Source of the DNA: Flavobacterium akiainvivens
GTDB lineage: Bacteria; Bacteroidota; Bacteroidia; Flavobacteriales; Flavobacteriaceae
Reading direction: 5' to 3'
Assembly (NCBI RefSeq): GCF_001278115.1
Contig: NZ_LIYD01000005.1
Location: 153,512-217,511, forward strand
DNA length: 64,000 nucleotides
Shown: positions 42,216-52,583 of the stretch, in pieces
Layout: each line of letters opens with the position of its first letter
How positions within the stretch are numbered: position 1 is the stretch's first letter
The notes under the pieces: generated by a model
Database searches by the model: none
What the model saw: the letters and a program-made list of their open reading frames with translations, nothing else
What the model was told of the DNA's origin: nothing
Position numbers and translations under genes: made by a program

Positions 42216-45200
42216 ATGATTAAATCACATTTACTCATTAAAAAAGTGCGCAATAATCCGGTTAAAAAACTGTGGCTATTGTGCATTTTTTGTCTGATTA
42301 CCATAATAGGTTCCGCACAAACGGTGTCTTATTACGGCTTTTCGCAAAGCGAGGGAACTTACACCCAACTTGCTAATGCTACTGTTATAGCAACTGCAAC
42401 TGCTGCATCCGGCAGTGGCGGTATAGATGAACAGGTATATGCACTTGATAACGCCATACCTTTTAATTTTAGCTTTAACGGGCAAACATTTACATCTTTA
42501 AAAGTACATGCCAATGGTTTTATAAGTTTTGGTACAACGGCAGAAACCGCAACTGACCCTCTTTCTTCATACCTCGCATACAGTGGGGTTATTGCTCCGT
42601 TTGGTGCCGATCTTGATGCGCTTTTCAATATAAACGGCAATACCGGTACCATAGCCTATGAGGTTGTAGGTGTGGCACCCCAGCGCGAGTTTGTGGTAGA
42701 GTGGAAACACTTTAGGCCATACTCTTACCAGGCGGCAAGCAATGCAAACCACCATAACTGGAATTTTCAGGCAAGGCTTAAAGAAGACGGTACCATTAGG
42801 TTTGCTTATGATTTTACCTTTGCCGGTACACCATCTGCTACTAACGGAAAAGTAGGGCTAAGGGGTACAACCAGTGCAGATTACACAAACCGAACCGCAT
42901 CGGGCAATGCCACCAGCAACTGGGGCAATAACGTAGCCGGCAGCTATAGTTCGGCCGGAATAGCTACCAATTATAGTTTTTTGCCAGCTGAGGGACTTAC
43001 CCTTACCTGGACTCCACCCGCAGCCTGCCAGGCGCCTACAGCACAGCCTACAGCACTTGCGCTAACAAATACAGGTATTATTGTAAACGCAAGCTTTACT
43101 GCTGCAAGCCCTGCGCCTGACCGGTATCTTGTGCTGCGCAATATTGCAGGTACAACGCCAAACGCACCGGTTAACGGCACAACCTATACCACGGGGCAAA
43201 ACGATGTACTAAACAGCTATGTGGCTTATTATGGCACTGCAACATCTTTTGAAAACAACTACAATCACGGTATAAGGGGTAACAACCAGTATACGTATAC
43301 AATTTATGCTGTAAACTCAAACTGTAACGGTGGGCCGTTATACAATACACAAAGCCCCCTTAGCGGTACTATTACTAACTGCCCGGCCACAGTAAATGGC
43401 ATAACACCTGCCGCGGTTACATCTACAGGTTTTACACTAACATGGCCTGCTACAGAAAACGGAAACGCTAACACCTTTACAACCGTGCTTGAAGTAGCTA
43501 CAGATAATGCGTTTGCCAATATGGTACAGGGCTCGCCGTTTACACTTACATCGGCTACGCTTTCTCAGGTAATTACCGGCCTTCAGCCTAATACACAATA
43601 TTTTTACAGGGCTAAAAATGTAAGCACACAGTGCGAAAGTAGTTTTTCATCGGTAGCCAGCCTGTTTACGGGTTGTGTGCCGGTTACAGCATTTAGTGAA
43701 GGTTTTGACGGCACAACAGGTACCACACTGCCTAACTGCTGGAGCAAAATACTGGTAGGTGCCGGTGGCCCGCCAACCATAAACGTAACTACTACTGATA
43801 ATTTTTCGGCACCCAATAACGTAAGCTTCTATGGAAATGGCGCGGATACTGATGCTGCGGCAACAAAAATTATACTGGTAAGCCCGGAAATAACAAACCT
43901 TTCGGCAGGCACGCACAGGCTGCGTTTCAGGGCACGTAAAACAACAGCATCTAACCCTATAAGCCTTAAAGTGGTAGCCTTAAACGGTAATACCGAAGCC
44001 GCTGATATTACGGTAATACAAACCATTACAGACCTAACCACTACATACCAGGAGTTTACCGTTTACCTTACCGGTTATACCGGGAACGGTACGCATATAG
44101 GCATACAGAGGGTAGGGGGCAGCAGCTATTCTTATATGTATGTAGATGATGTTATTTGGGAACCTACGCCTTCTTGTACTGAGCTGCTTTCGGTAACTGC
44201 TACAGCACCTACACCAACGGGTGCAACGGTAAGCTGGGAAAACGTAGCCGGTACAGCACCACAAAACGGTTATGAATATTATGTTTCTACCGTAAATACT
44301 GCCCCGGCAGAAACAGTAACATTTACACAAACACAGCAAACATCGGTTAACCTTAGTGGCCTTGCTAACGGAACATACTATGTTTTTGTAAGGAGGGTAT
44401 GTACCGATACAGACAAAAGCCCGTGGAGATCGGCAACTTTTGCTACCATTGCTACTACGCCTGCGCCGTGGCAGGAAGAATTCCTTACTTCTAACTACCC
44501 TGCCGGATGGACTACAACTAACTGGTCATTAGGCACTACAAGGGGCATAACCGGTAACGGAAACTCAGCCACAAGCCTTTATAAAAACCTGTATGGTTCG
44601 GCTGCAACAGGTACGTTTAATACTATAGCTGTAGGCCCGCTAAATGCATCAAACTATGAGCTAAGCTTTTATTACAAGGTATCTAACTTTGGCAGCCCTT
44701 ATGCCACACCGGCCGAATGGGGCAACTTTACCGTAGCCGTATCTACAGATTTTGGTACTACGTGGACAGACCTTGAAACCATAACCAACCAGGCGGCACA
44801 GGGAGCGTATACCCAAAAAGTATACAGCCTTGCAGATTATCAGGGCGAATATGTACAGGTAAGGATTACTGCAAACAGGACTGCAGGTGATTTTGACCTT
44901 TCTTTTGATAACTTCGAAATTAAAGCCCCTGCTGTTTTAGTAGAAAGCGTAACCGTATCGGTTGAAAATGATGCTCCTGCAACCATTACTACGGAAAACG
45001 GCACGCTACAGCTTGAAGCTACCGTAACCCCTGCAAACGCAAGCCAGGATGTTACCTGGAGTGTTACATCGGGTACTGATTTTGCTACTATAGATGAAAA
45101 CGGGCTTGTAACAGCTATTGCAAACGGCACGGTTACCGTTCGTGCAGTTTCAGAGGCAGATAGCACTAAATTTGACGAAATCGAAGTTACTGTAAATGTT

Positions 45201-47189
45201 ACAGAGGGGTATTGTACACCATCTGCCGGTATAGCGGTGCTTACTACTAATGTACAGTTTAGCAACATTAATAACAGTAGTAGTACCACAGCTAACCAGG
45301 TATATGAAGATTTTACAGATGTAACAGGAAACGTAACACAAAATCAAACGTATACGTTAACAGCGCAGTCGGCCGGTTTTCTTGGTTTGACAAACTTCCT
45401 GTACCTGCATGTATACATAGACTGGAACCAGGATAATGTTTTTGATGAAAACGAATTTTATATTAATAACACAGCCGGTACTTTTAGTAAAGAAATTACT
45501 GTTCCTGCTAACGCCCTGGCAGGTACTACAAGAATGCGTGTTATTATTAACGAAAGCACTGCTTATGGCCCTTGTGCCACTTCTACATACGGCCAAACCG
45601 AAGACTATACACTAAATGTAACGGCTCAGGATGCAGTTGAAATGGTAACAGTTTCAACACAAAATGATGTAGATGCCGAAATAACGGTTGCAAACGGCAC
45701 GCTACAGCTTGAAGCAATTGTTAACCCGGAAGGAGCTAACCAGGCTGTGGAATGGAGTGTAATATCGGGCGGGGCATTTGCATCTGTAAACCAGGATGGC
45801 CTTGTAACAGCTATTGCAAACGGCACGGTTACTGTACGCGCTACTTCGGCTGAAGATACTGCTAAATTTGATGAAATTGAGGTTGTAGTTAACATTGCAT
45901 CTCAACCCGGAGATAATTATTGCCAGCCTGAGTTTTTCTATCCTTCATCGCAGGCAGGAATTACAATAAATACCATTTCTTTAGCAGGTGAAACAATTAC
46001 CTGGAGTGTTAACCCTATAGCTTATACTGAGGATGGATATGCAAACCATACAAGCGATCCAAAAGCAGATCTTGTTTCGGGAAGTAGTTATGATTTAAAT
46101 TTTTCTACTAACTGGCAGGATCCCCAATATATAAATGTACGCGCATGGATTGACTACAATAATAACTATCAATTTGATGATGAGGAAGAAATAGGATATC
46201 TTAATAATGGCATAAACTCATCGGGGCAGGGTGCGTTTAACTTTACGGTCCCCGAAAATGTAGTACCCGGAAATTATCGTTTGCGTGTTATTTTACAGTT
46301 TCCAAATTCACAGCCCGAAAACCTTACCCCTTGTGGTACAATAAACTCGTATGGTATTGCGGTTGACTATGATGTAGAAGTAATTGAAGCAATCCCGGTT
46401 GTTGTTGAAAGTGTTGTGGTTGCAACTCAAGATAATATTTCGGCAGAAATTACCACTGAAAACGGCACCTTACAACTTGTTGCTACGGTAAATCCTGAAG
46501 ACGTGAGCCAGGACGTTACCTGGAGCATTACATCAGGCAATGAATTTGCAACGGTTGATGCTAACGGCCTTGTAACGGCTGTTGCTAACGGTACGGTTAC
46601 TGTGCGTGCTACATCAGTTGCAGACGCTACTAAGTTTGATGAAATTGAAGTTACCATTAACTACCAGACTGTTATTGAGGTTGAGAGTGTAGCGGTATCG
46701 GTACAGGATAATGCAGAGCCGGTAATTACAACAGAAAACAGCACACTGCAGCTTGTAGCCACAGTTAACCCTGAAGACGTGAGCCAGGACGTTACCTGGA
46801 GCATTACATCAGGCAATGAATTTGCAACGGTTGATGCTAACGGCCTTGTAACGGCTGTTGCTAACGGTACTGCTACAGTACGCGCTACATCAGTTGCAGA
46901 CGCTACAAAGTTTGATGAAATTGAAATTTTAATTGACCAAACGGCAGGTGTAACAAACCCTGATATGGTTCAGTTTACAATATATCCCAACCCTGCGGTA
47001 GATGTTGTAAACATATCATCTGCACAGGTTATAAAACAGGTTACTATTTATAATGAATTAGGCCAGGAAGTACTTACCACGTATAATACAGTATCAATAG
47101 ATGTTTCAAATATTTCAACCGGGATATACATTATAAAAACCCATTTTGAAAACGGTACAACTGCAACCCAAAAATTAATGAAAAAGTAG
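42216..47189 (+). CDS. T9SS-secreted multidomain adhesin-like protein (GEVED, Fn3, Big_2)
   Basis: 1657 residues. Signal peptide ends near IIGSAQ (about residue 36). Then a beta-rich N-terminal region with Fn3-like domains, a MAM-like segment (EGFDGTTGTTLPNCWSKI), Big_2 Ig-like repeats (about 908-993, 1141-1228, 1395-1482, 1488-1575), two GEVED domains (about 998-1135 and 1233-1390) and a C-terminal type A sorting domain (FTIYPNPAVDVVNISSA to the Lys-Lys end). It is exported by Sec, then the T9SS, and probably attached to the cell surface. Likely adhesion or polymer binding; no catalytic domain seen. Big_2 repeats 3 and 4 are nearly identical. Confidence 0.9.
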   Translation: MIKSHLLIKKVRNNPVKKLWLLCIFCLITIIGSAQTVSYYGFSQSEGTYTQLANATVIATATAASGSGGIDEQVYALDNAIPFNFSFNGQTFTSLKVHANGFISFGTTAETATDPLSSYLAYSGVIAPFGADLDALFNINGNTGTIAYEVVGVAPQREFVVEWKHFRPYSYQAASNANHHNWNFQARLKEDGTIRFAYDFTFAGTPSATNGKVGLRGTTSADYTNRTASGNATSNWGNNVAGSYSSAGIATNYSFLPAEGLTLTWTPPAACQAPTAQPTALALTNTGIIVNASFTAASPAPDRYLVLRNIAGTTPNAPVNGTTYTTGQNDVLNSYVAYYGTATSFENNYNHGIRGNNQYTYTIYAVNSNCNGGPLYNTQSPLSGTITNCPATVNGITPAAVTSTGFTLTWPATENGNANTFTTVLEVATDNAFANMVQGSPFTLTSATLSQVITGLQPNTQYFYRAKNVSTQCESSFSSVASLFTGCVPVTAFSEGFDGTTGTTLPNCWSKILVGAGGPPTINVTTTDNFSAPNNVSFYGNGADTDAAATKIILVSPEITNLSAGTHRLRFRARKTTASNPISLKVVALNGNTEAADITVIQTITDLTTTYQEFTVYLTGYTGNGTHIGIQRVGGSSYSYMYVDDVIWEPTPSCTELLSVTATAPTPTGATVSWENVAGTAPQNGYEYYVSTVNTAPAETVTFTQTQQTSVNLSGLANGTYYVFVRRVCTDTDKSPWRSATFATIATTPAPWQEEFLTSNYPAGWTTTNWSLGTTRGITGNGNSATSLYKNLYGSAATGTFNTIAVGPLNASNYELSFYYKVSNFGSPYATPAEWGNFTVAVSTDFGTTWTDLETITNQAAQGAYTQKVYSLADYQGEYVQVRITANRTAGDFDLSFDNFEIKAPAVLVESVTVSVENDAPATITTENGTLQLEATVTPANASQDVTWSVTSGTDFATIDENGLVTAIANGTVTVRAVSEADSTKFDEIEVTVNVTEGYCTPSAGIAVLTTNVQFSNINNSSSTTANQVYEDFTDVTGNVTQNQTYTLTAQSAGFLGLTNFLYLHVYIDWNQDNVFDENEFYINNTAGTFSKEITVPANALAGTTRMRVIINESTAYGPCATSTYGQTEDYTLNVTAQDAVEMVTVSTQNDVDAEITVANGTLQLEAIVNPEGANQAVEWSVISGGAFASVNQDGLVTAIANGTVTVRATSAEDTAKFDEIEVVVNIASQPGDNYCQPEFFYPSSQAGITINTISLAGETITWSVNPIAYTEDGYANHTSDPKADLVSGSSYDLNFSTNWQDPQYINVRAWIDYNNNYQFDDEEEIGYLNNGINSSGQGAFNFTVPENVVPGNYRLRVILQFPNSQPENLTPCGTINSYGIAVDYDVEVIEAIPVVVESVVVATQDNISAEITTENGTLQLVATVNPEDVSQDVTWSITSGNEFATVDANGLVTAVANGTVTVRATSVADATKFDEIEVTINYQTVIEVESVAVSVQDNAEPVITTENSTLQLVATVNPEDVSQDVTWSITSGNEFATVDANGLVTAVANGTATVRATSVADATKFDEIEILIDQTAGVTNPDMVQFTIYPNPAVDVVNISSAQVIKQVTIYNELGQEVLTTYNTVSIDVSNISTGIYIIKTHFENGTTATQKLMKK
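46495..46870 (+). repeat. two 100-bp identical segments in Big_2 repeats
   Basis: 46495-46594 and 46771-46870 are identical over 100 bases, 276 bases (92 codons) apart. They lie in the third and fourth Big_2 repeats of the T9SS-secreted protein, indicating recent duplication or gene conversion and a site for repeat-number change. Confidence 0.9.
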
Positions 47190-47228
47190 GTTTACTAAAG
47201 GTTACCCTAAACGTTTATTATTTTTAAG

Positions 47229-47258
47229 AACCCGGTTGCAAAAAGCGACCGGGTTTTT
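47229..47258 (+). terminator. hairpin terminator after the T9SS protein gene
   Basis: AACCCGGT pairs with ACCGGGTT, followed by a T-run. About 40 bases after the stop at 47189. The remaining sequence to 47485 shows no gene. Confidence 0.75.
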
Positions 47259-47485
47259 ATATTCTGTTAATAACAATATGAGGTTTGGCTTATGTAGTAT
47301 TTCATCACAATTTCGAAGAAAGGGTAGAATTGTTTTATAATAAAAAGATAAAAGTGATCATTTGGCAGTTTAGGATGTCCACCTTAATTTTTAACAATTT
47401 CATACCTAAATCCAAACTCCAAAAGTGAAATATTAAGCTAATGATCTATTTAACAAAAAGCCACTAACTACACCGATGAATAGAG

Positions 47486-48874
47486 CTATTTACCGATGCA
47501 GAAATTAGCAAATATATTACCCAGTAGTTCATCATTAGTAACAGTACCGGTAATCTCACCAAAATAATACAGCGCCTGGCGGATGTCAATAGCCATTAAA
47601 TCAGCAGGTAATCCGTTACTTAAACCCCATTTAACTTTCTGTATTTCCTCTAAGGCTTTTAAAAGCGAGTCGTAATGACGGGTATTGGTAACAATAGTTT
47701 CATTGTTGCGTAAAGCGCCGGTGTTTACAAATGATAGTAGTATTTCTTTCAGTGTATTAACATTAGAGTTGTCTTTCGCCGATATTAACAGTATACCAGG
47801 TACAGCTTGAAGAAGAGCCTCCAGTTCATCAGGTGTGTATAGATCCATCTTATTGCCTACTACAAGTAGTTGTTTAAGAGGGTGTTGGTTCTTTATTTTC
47901 TCAATTTCAGTTGTTACAGCAGCAAGGGTTTGAGTATCTTTAGCAACGGGGCATAAATATATAACTACCTGTGCCTGAGCTATCTTTTCGAATGTTTTCT
48001 TTATACCGATACCCTCAACTACATCCTGCGTTTCGCGTATACCGGCGGTATCTATAAACCGGAAGCCTATACCGTTTATAACTAACTCATCTTCAATAGT
48101 GTCGCGGGTGGTTCCGGCAATGTCGCTTACTATGGCACGCTCTTCATTAAGCAGGGCATTAAGCAGGGTAGACTTGCCCACATTGGGTTCGCCCACAATG
48201 GCTACGGGTATACCGTTTTTAATAACGTTACCTGTTGCAAATGAGTCTATTAATCGCTTAAGGACAAATTCAATACGGTTTAGTAATTCATTAAATTGCG
48301 TACGGTCGGCAAACTCCACATCTTCTTCAGAAAAGTCGAGCTCCAGTTCAATTAATGAAGCGAAATTGAGTAATTCCTCGCGCAGGCGGGCAATTTCATT
48401 GCTAAAACCGCCACGCATTTGCTGCATGGCAATCTGGTGGCTGGCTTCGTTATCGCTGGCAATCAGGTCGGCCACAGCCTCAGCCTGGCTTAGGTCGAGC
48501 TTCGCGTTTAGAAAAGCACGCAGTGTAAACTCCCCCGCATTTGCCATACGGCAGCCTTTTCTTAATAGTAACTGTATGATTTGCTGCTGGATAAATAGCG
48601 AACCATGGCATGAAATCTCAACGGTATTTTCGCCGGTGTAGGAGTTAGGCCCTTTAAAAATAGAGAGCAAAACCTGGTCATACACCTTGCCTTCATCTTC
48701 AATATAGCCCAGGTGCAGTGTGTGCGACTTTTGTTTAAGGATATCTTTTGCCTTGACAGAGGTAAATACTTTGGCAGCAATGGCAATGGCATCAGCCCCT
48801 GAGATGCGTATAACGGCAATAGCCCCTGCGCCAGAGGGGGTTGCAAGCGCCACTATTGTATCCTGAGAAATCAT
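47486..48874 (-). CDS. mnmE: tRNA modification GTPase MnmE
   Basis: 462 residues from MISQDTIVALATPSGAGAIA; the start seven codons earlier overlaps the -7 box at 48893-48900 and is rejected. N-terminal folate-binding TrmE domain, then a G domain inserted in helices: G1 VGEPNVGKSTLLN, G3 DTAGIRETQD, G4 NKMDL. The C-terminal motif FCIGK is intact. With MnmG it adds carboxymethylaminomethyl or related groups to U34 of tRNAs. Single gene, divergent from the UspA gene. Confidence 0.96.
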   Translation of the reverse strand: MISQDTIVALATPSGAGAIAVIRISGADAIAIAAKVFTSVKAKDILKQKSHTLHLGYIEDEGKVYDQVLLSIFKGPNSYTGENTVEISCHGSLFIQQQIIQLLLRKGCRMANAGEFTLRAFLNAKLDLSQAEAVADLIASDNEASHQIAMQQMRGGFSNEIARLREELLNFASLIELELDFSEEDVEFADRTQFNELLNRIEFVLKRLIDSFATGNVIKNGIPVAIVGEPNVGKSTLLNALLNEERAIVSDIAGTTRDTIEDELVINGIGFRFIDTAGIRETQDVVEGIGIKKTFEKIAQAQVVIYLCPVAKDTQTLAAVTTEIEKIKNQHPLKQLLVVGNKMDLYTPDELEALLQAVPGILLISAKDNSNVNTLKEILLSFVNTGALRNNETIVTNTRHYDSLLKALEEIQKVKWGLSNGLPADLMAIDIRQALYYFGEITGTVTNDELLGNIFANFCIGK

Positions 48875-48892
48875 TCTGTATGGTTTAGGCTG

Positions 48893-48900
48893 CAAAGATA
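48893..48900 (-). promoter_or_regulatory. -7 box of mnmE
   Basis: TATCTTTG on the minus strand. Its position decides for the mnmE start at 48874. Confidence 0.55.
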
Positions 48901-49004
48901 CACCTTATACATTAAATTATTATTGTGTTAAGCATAGCCTAAAAAGTAGGAAAAGTTAGCCGTATTTTGTAAATTTACTGGTATAACTCCTGACAACCAG
49001 AATC

Positions 49005-49841
49005 ATGAAACAAATACTTTTTCCCACCGATTTTAGCGAGGCTGCCAATACCGCTTTTATATATGCGCTTAAGTTTGCCGACTCTTTTAATGCAGAGGTT
49101 TTAATACTGCATGTATATGACCTGCCCATTGTAGAAACCCCGCCATTGCCGGAATCTACAAAAGAAATATTTGATATAGTGGAAATGAACCAGTTTGAAA
49201 GCTTTAGGGAAGAATTGCCTGCCCTGCACAAACTTGCTGAAGAGCACAACCTGGGGCATATTAAAATACGTAATACATTGCTATATGGAGATTTAGTGTA
49301 CAATATTAATAAGATTTGCGAGGAAGAAGCTATCGACCTTATAGTTATGGGTACAAAAGGTGCAAGCGGGCTAAAGGAAACCTTTTTAGGATCTACAACC
49401 GCTTCGGTTATTACAAATGCTAAGGTGCCTGTATTGGGTATACCGGCCGAAGCTGAGTATGAACCTATTAAGAGTGTAGTGTTTACTACACAGTATAAAG
49501 ATAAAGATAATGATGCCCTTAAAAACGCTATGGATATAGCTAAGAAGTTCAGGGCCAGGCTACAATGCTTGTATATTAAGAATGATGATGACCCTGAAGA
49601 TATCGATGACAGGATTAATGAATGGAAGATATATTATAGGGATGAAGATATCGATTTCTTTAATATTGCCGGAGACCACATAGAGCAGACTATACTTGAT
49701 TTTGTTGAAAACCAACATGCCGGGCTGCTTGTTATGCGCACCCACAAACGTGGCTTTTTCGAAAGCCTTTTCCACCGTAGCCTTACCAAAAAAATGGCCT
49801 ACCACAGCAAGATACCTTTGTTAGTGTATCATGAAGCATAA
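49005..49841 (+). CDS. universal stress protein with two tandem UspA domains
   Basis: 278 residues. First domain: MKQILFPTDFSEAANTAFIY and DLIVMGTKGASGLKETFLGS followed by TTASVITNAKVPVLGIP. This GTKGASG-X9-GS(T) motif resembles the ATP-binding form. The second domain (about 150-278) ends in LLVMRTHKRGFFESLFHRSL with a less complete motif. Cytoplasmic. Divergent from mnmE; terminator directly after it. Confidence 0.9.
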   Translation: MKQILFPTDFSEAANTAFIYALKFADSFNAEVLILHVYDLPIVETPPLPESTKEIFDIVEMNQFESFREELPALHKLAEEHNLGHIKIRNTLLYGDLVYNINKICEEEAIDLIVMGTKGASGLKETFLGSTTASVITNAKVPVLGIPAEAEYEPIKSVVFTTQYKDKDNDALKNAMDIAKKFRARLQCLYIKNDDDPEDIDDRINEWKIYYRDEDIDFFNIAGDHIEQTILDFVENQHAGLLVMRTHKRGFFESLFHRSLTKKMAYHSKIPLLVYHEA

Positions 49842-49848
49842 AAGCCGC

Positions 49849-49875
49849 AAATCCCGCCCTGTGCGGGATTTTTAT
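49849..49875 (+). terminator. hairpin terminator after the UspA gene
   Basis: AAATCCCGC pairs with GCGGGATTT around CCTGT, then T-rich sequence. Confidence 0.85.
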
Positions 49876-49902
49876 TGATATATTTGCGCATAATCCTTAT
49901 CC

Positions 49903-51678
49903 ATGCAGTTTTACATACAGCGCAAAGAGCAGTTTGCCGCACAACTTTCACAATTAAAGCAGTCTTATAACCTGATAAGCCTTTTAAGGGCCGCTGCTGC
50001 CGTTTTTGTTATCGGTTCAGTATACTTTGCCATAAGTTCTGTAACTGCAAGAGATACAGCTGTTTTGTGTATCCTGTTGGGGTGTGGTGCATTTATAGTA
50101 TTATTGCGCTATCACAATACATTATCACTAAAGAAAAAGAAGGCAGAGGCATTGCTTAAGGTAAATGAAGATGAGGTTAATTTTTTGGAATACAATAAAT
50201 TACCGTTTGAAAGTGGCAGTGAGTTTGCCGATACCTCACACCCTTATGCGCATGATCTTGACATTTTCGGCAACCATTCACTATACCAGCACCTTAACCG
50301 CGCAGCTACTTACAAAGGCCGCAGAAAGCTTGCGGATATGCTGCTTAACCTGTTGCCTAACAACGAGATACTTAAAAATCAGGCTGCTATAAAAGAGCTT
50401 GGCAACCTGATTGAATTCAGGCAGGAAATATTGGCCCAGGGCAGGATAAATAACGATTCGAAGCCTGTATATCAAAAGATTACGGCATGGGTCGCCAAGC
50501 CCGCACCTGTAATTACAACTATTGCCCGTATTTTGGGAACTGCCGCACCTATACTCTTGGTTGGGTTGCTGTTATATTACTGGATAGCAGGGGATGACAG
50601 TATTGTGCCGTTTATAAACTACCTGCTTGCGTTTAATGTGGCCTTTGCCCTGAAGTATGTTAAGCTAATAGCCAACGAAGTTAAAGATACTACCGAGGTA
50701 GCTGAGATTATTAAAGGCTATGCTGCTATCCTTGAAATAATTGAAAAACAGCAGTTTGAGAGTGAAAAGCTTAACGATTTAAAAGCCAGGATTAAAGACG
50801 ATAACCAACAGGCATCTAAACAGCTTGCCAGGCTGGGTACGTTGTTTTCACAGCTTGATTCGGCCTCTAATATACTGGCAGCCATAGTTATGAATGGTTT
50901 GTGCCTGTATCATTTCCACATATTGGATGCTCTTGGCAGGTGGAAGAAAAAGAATACTGCCAATATTGACCAATGGCTTGATGTTATTGCTGAATTTGAG
51001 GCACTTGGCAGCTTTGCCAATATGCACTATAACAACCCTGATTATGCCTTTCCGGAGATTAATACCCAATATAAAGTAGCGTTTACAAACACCGCACATC
51101 CCTTGCTAAATGGTTCAAAACGAGTAAGTAACACCATTGATTTCAGTCCTGCTTTTACCATCCTTACCGGTTCTAATATGTCAGGCAAGAGTACGTTTTT
51201 AAGGGCACTTGGCGTTAATATGGTGCTGGCGGGTACAGGTGCCCCGGTTTGCGCTACGGCGGCATCAATACATCCGCTTCCGGTGCTGGTTTCTATGAGG
51301 TTATCTGATTCATTATCAGATAATACCTCATACTTTTATGCTGAAATCAAGAGGCTTAAGGAAATTACCGACAGCCTCCGCAGCCAAAGAGCCTTCGTGC
51401 TTCTGGACGAAATTTTGCGTGGTACAAACTCAGACGATAAGCGTGCCGGTACCGTTAAGGTTATAGAGAATCTGGTTCATTGTCAGGCTGTTGGCGCTAT
51501 TGCAACACATGATATTGAGGTTTGCGATACTGCCCTGCAATATCCTGACGCCCTGATTAACCGCTGTTTTGAGGCGCAGATTATTGATAACGACATCTAT
51601 TTTGACTATACCCTGCGCAACGGCATCTGCAAAAACCGCAGTGCAACCTTCCTGATGCAAAAACTTGGTGTGATTTAA
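49903..51678 (+). CDS. membrane-associated MutS-like ATPase
   Basis: 591 residues. Two hydrophobic segments near residues 29-70 and another pair around 205-245, then a MutS core-like helical region, then MutS domain V: Walker A LTGSNMSGKSTFLRALG, SYFYAEIKRLKEI, Walker B FVLLDEILRGTNSDDKRAGT and ATHDIEV. It lacks the N-terminal mismatch-recognition domain of true MutS. This class is common in Bacteroidota and its function is unknown; a role in mismatch repair should not be assumed. Confidence 0.88.
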   Translation: MQFYIQRKEQFAAQLSQLKQSYNLISLLRAAAAVFVIGSVYFAISSVTARDTAVLCILLGCGAFIVLLRYHNTLSLKKKKAEALLKVNEDEVNFLEYNKLPFESGSEFADTSHPYAHDLDIFGNHSLYQHLNRAATYKGRRKLADMLLNLLPNNEILKNQAAIKELGNLIEFRQEILAQGRINNDSKPVYQKITAWVAKPAPVITTIARILGTAAPILLVGLLLYYWIAGDDSIVPFINYLLAFNVAFALKYVKLIANEVKDTTEVAEIIKGYAAILEIIEKQQFESEKLNDLKARIKDDNQQASKQLARLGTLFSQLDSASNILAAIVMNGLCLYHFHILDALGRWKKKNTANIDQWLDVIAEFEALGSFANMHYNNPDYAFPEINTQYKVAFTNTAHPLLNGSKRVSNTIDFSPAFTILTGSNMSGKSTFLRALGVNMVLAGTGAPVCATAASIHPLPVLVSMRLSDSLSDNTSYFYAEIKRLKEITDSLRSQRAFVLLDEILRGTNSDDKRAGTVKVIENLVHCQAVGAIATHDIEVCDTALQYPDALINRCFEAQIIDNDIYFDYTLRNGICKNRSATFLMQKLGVI

Positions 51679-51745
51679 GGTTTTGAATTACAGGGTTTTA
51701 TGTTTTTGTTGGTTTTGCATATAGTGCTTTTAGCCTGTAAGGGCG

Positions 51746-51753
51746 TACCTTTG
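51746..51753 (+). promoter_or_regulatory. -7 box of the HMA/AraC regulator gene
   Basis: TACCTTTG fits TAnnTTTG, about 30 bases before the ATG at 51784. No good -33 element. Confidence 0.5.
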
Positions 51754-51783
51754 TGCCATGAACCCTTCTAACACTAATTAGGT

Positions 51784-52344
51784 ATGCGCCTCTATATCAG
51801 GAATATGGTGTGCAACCGCTGCATTATGGCGGTTGAAAATGTGCTTAAGTCGCTGGATATTAAGTATCTGTCTGTTACCCTTGGCGAGGTAGAGGTGGGG
51901 GAGGAACCCGCTGCTGAAACGCTTTCCCAATTAGATGATAAACTTCAAGCTATTGGTTTTGAGATAATTGAAGACAAGAAGAGCCAATTGATAGAGCGCA
52001 TTAAAACTGAGATTGTATACCTGGTGCATCACTCCGGCGAGGTGCTTAATACTAATCTATCTGTTTGGTTATCAGGTAAATTGCATTATGATTACACCTA
52101 TTTAAGCAACCTCTTCAGCGAGGTTGAGGGCACTACAATAGAGAAATACTACATTGCCCAGCGCATAGAAAAGGTAAAGGAACTCCTTGTGTATGATGAA
52201 TTTACGCTGTTGCAAATAGCTGATATGCTGGGCTATAGCAGTGCGGCTTACCTCTCTGGCCAGTTTAAAAAGGTTACCGGTTTTACCCCGTCTCACTACA
52301 AGGATATTAAAGAGAACAAACGCCGCAGCTTAGACCAACTGTAA
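51784..52344 (+). CDS. AraC-family regulator with N-terminal HMA-like domain
   Basis: 186 residues. The first 65 or so look like a heavy-metal-associated fold with a Cys-X2-Cys motif (RLYIRNMVCNRCIMAVENVL). An AraC HTH fills the C-terminal half (YDYTYLSNLFSEVEGTTIEK, LLQIADMLGYSSAAYLSGQF, KKVTGFTPSHYKD). The fusion suggests a direct metal-sensing transcription factor, although the thiols could also respond to redox change. The next gene encodes another HMA protein and may be its target. A family common in Bacteroidota. Confidence 0.85.
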   Translation: MRLYIRNMVCNRCIMAVENVLKSLDIKYLSVTLGEVEVGEEPAAETLSQLDDKLQAIGFEIIEDKKSQLIERIKTEIVYLVHHSGEVLNTNLSVWLSGKLHYDYTYLSNLFSEVEGTTIEKYYIAQRIEKVKELLVYDEFTLLQIADMLGYSSAAYLSGQFKKVTGFTPSHYKDIKENKRRSLDQL

Positions 52345-52498
52345 ATGTTATAGCAATCACCAAAAATTGCATAAGCCATTTCTCACTTTTCAGGGCTAAA
52401 TTTGCCTTAATATTTCACTTTTGGAGTTTGAGATTCAAAATGCAAAAATGTTGGATTTTTACAAGTGCCATGTCGTAAATTTACAAGTATGGTTTTCG

Positions 52499-52577
52499 TG
52501 ACTTACGACCTTTGGCTTTCGACTTTCGACTTTCGACTTCAATTTTGGCCTTTGACCTTTAATTTAACTTTCGACTT
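52499..52577. repeat. TTTCGAC-type 7-nt repeat region
   Basis: TTTCGAC occurs three times in direct succession (about 52517-52537) and again at about 52569, with related CTTTGACC and CTTACGAC words around. The step is 7, unlike the 8-nt arrays elsewhere. The repeat lies just upstream of the HMA/MauE gene start. Confidence 0.6.
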
Positions 52578-52583
52578 AAAAAA

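Noticed and set aside
49903..51678. True MutS mismatch repair protein
   Set aside because: Lacks the mismatch-binding N-terminal domain and has membrane segments; only the ATPase part is MutS-like.
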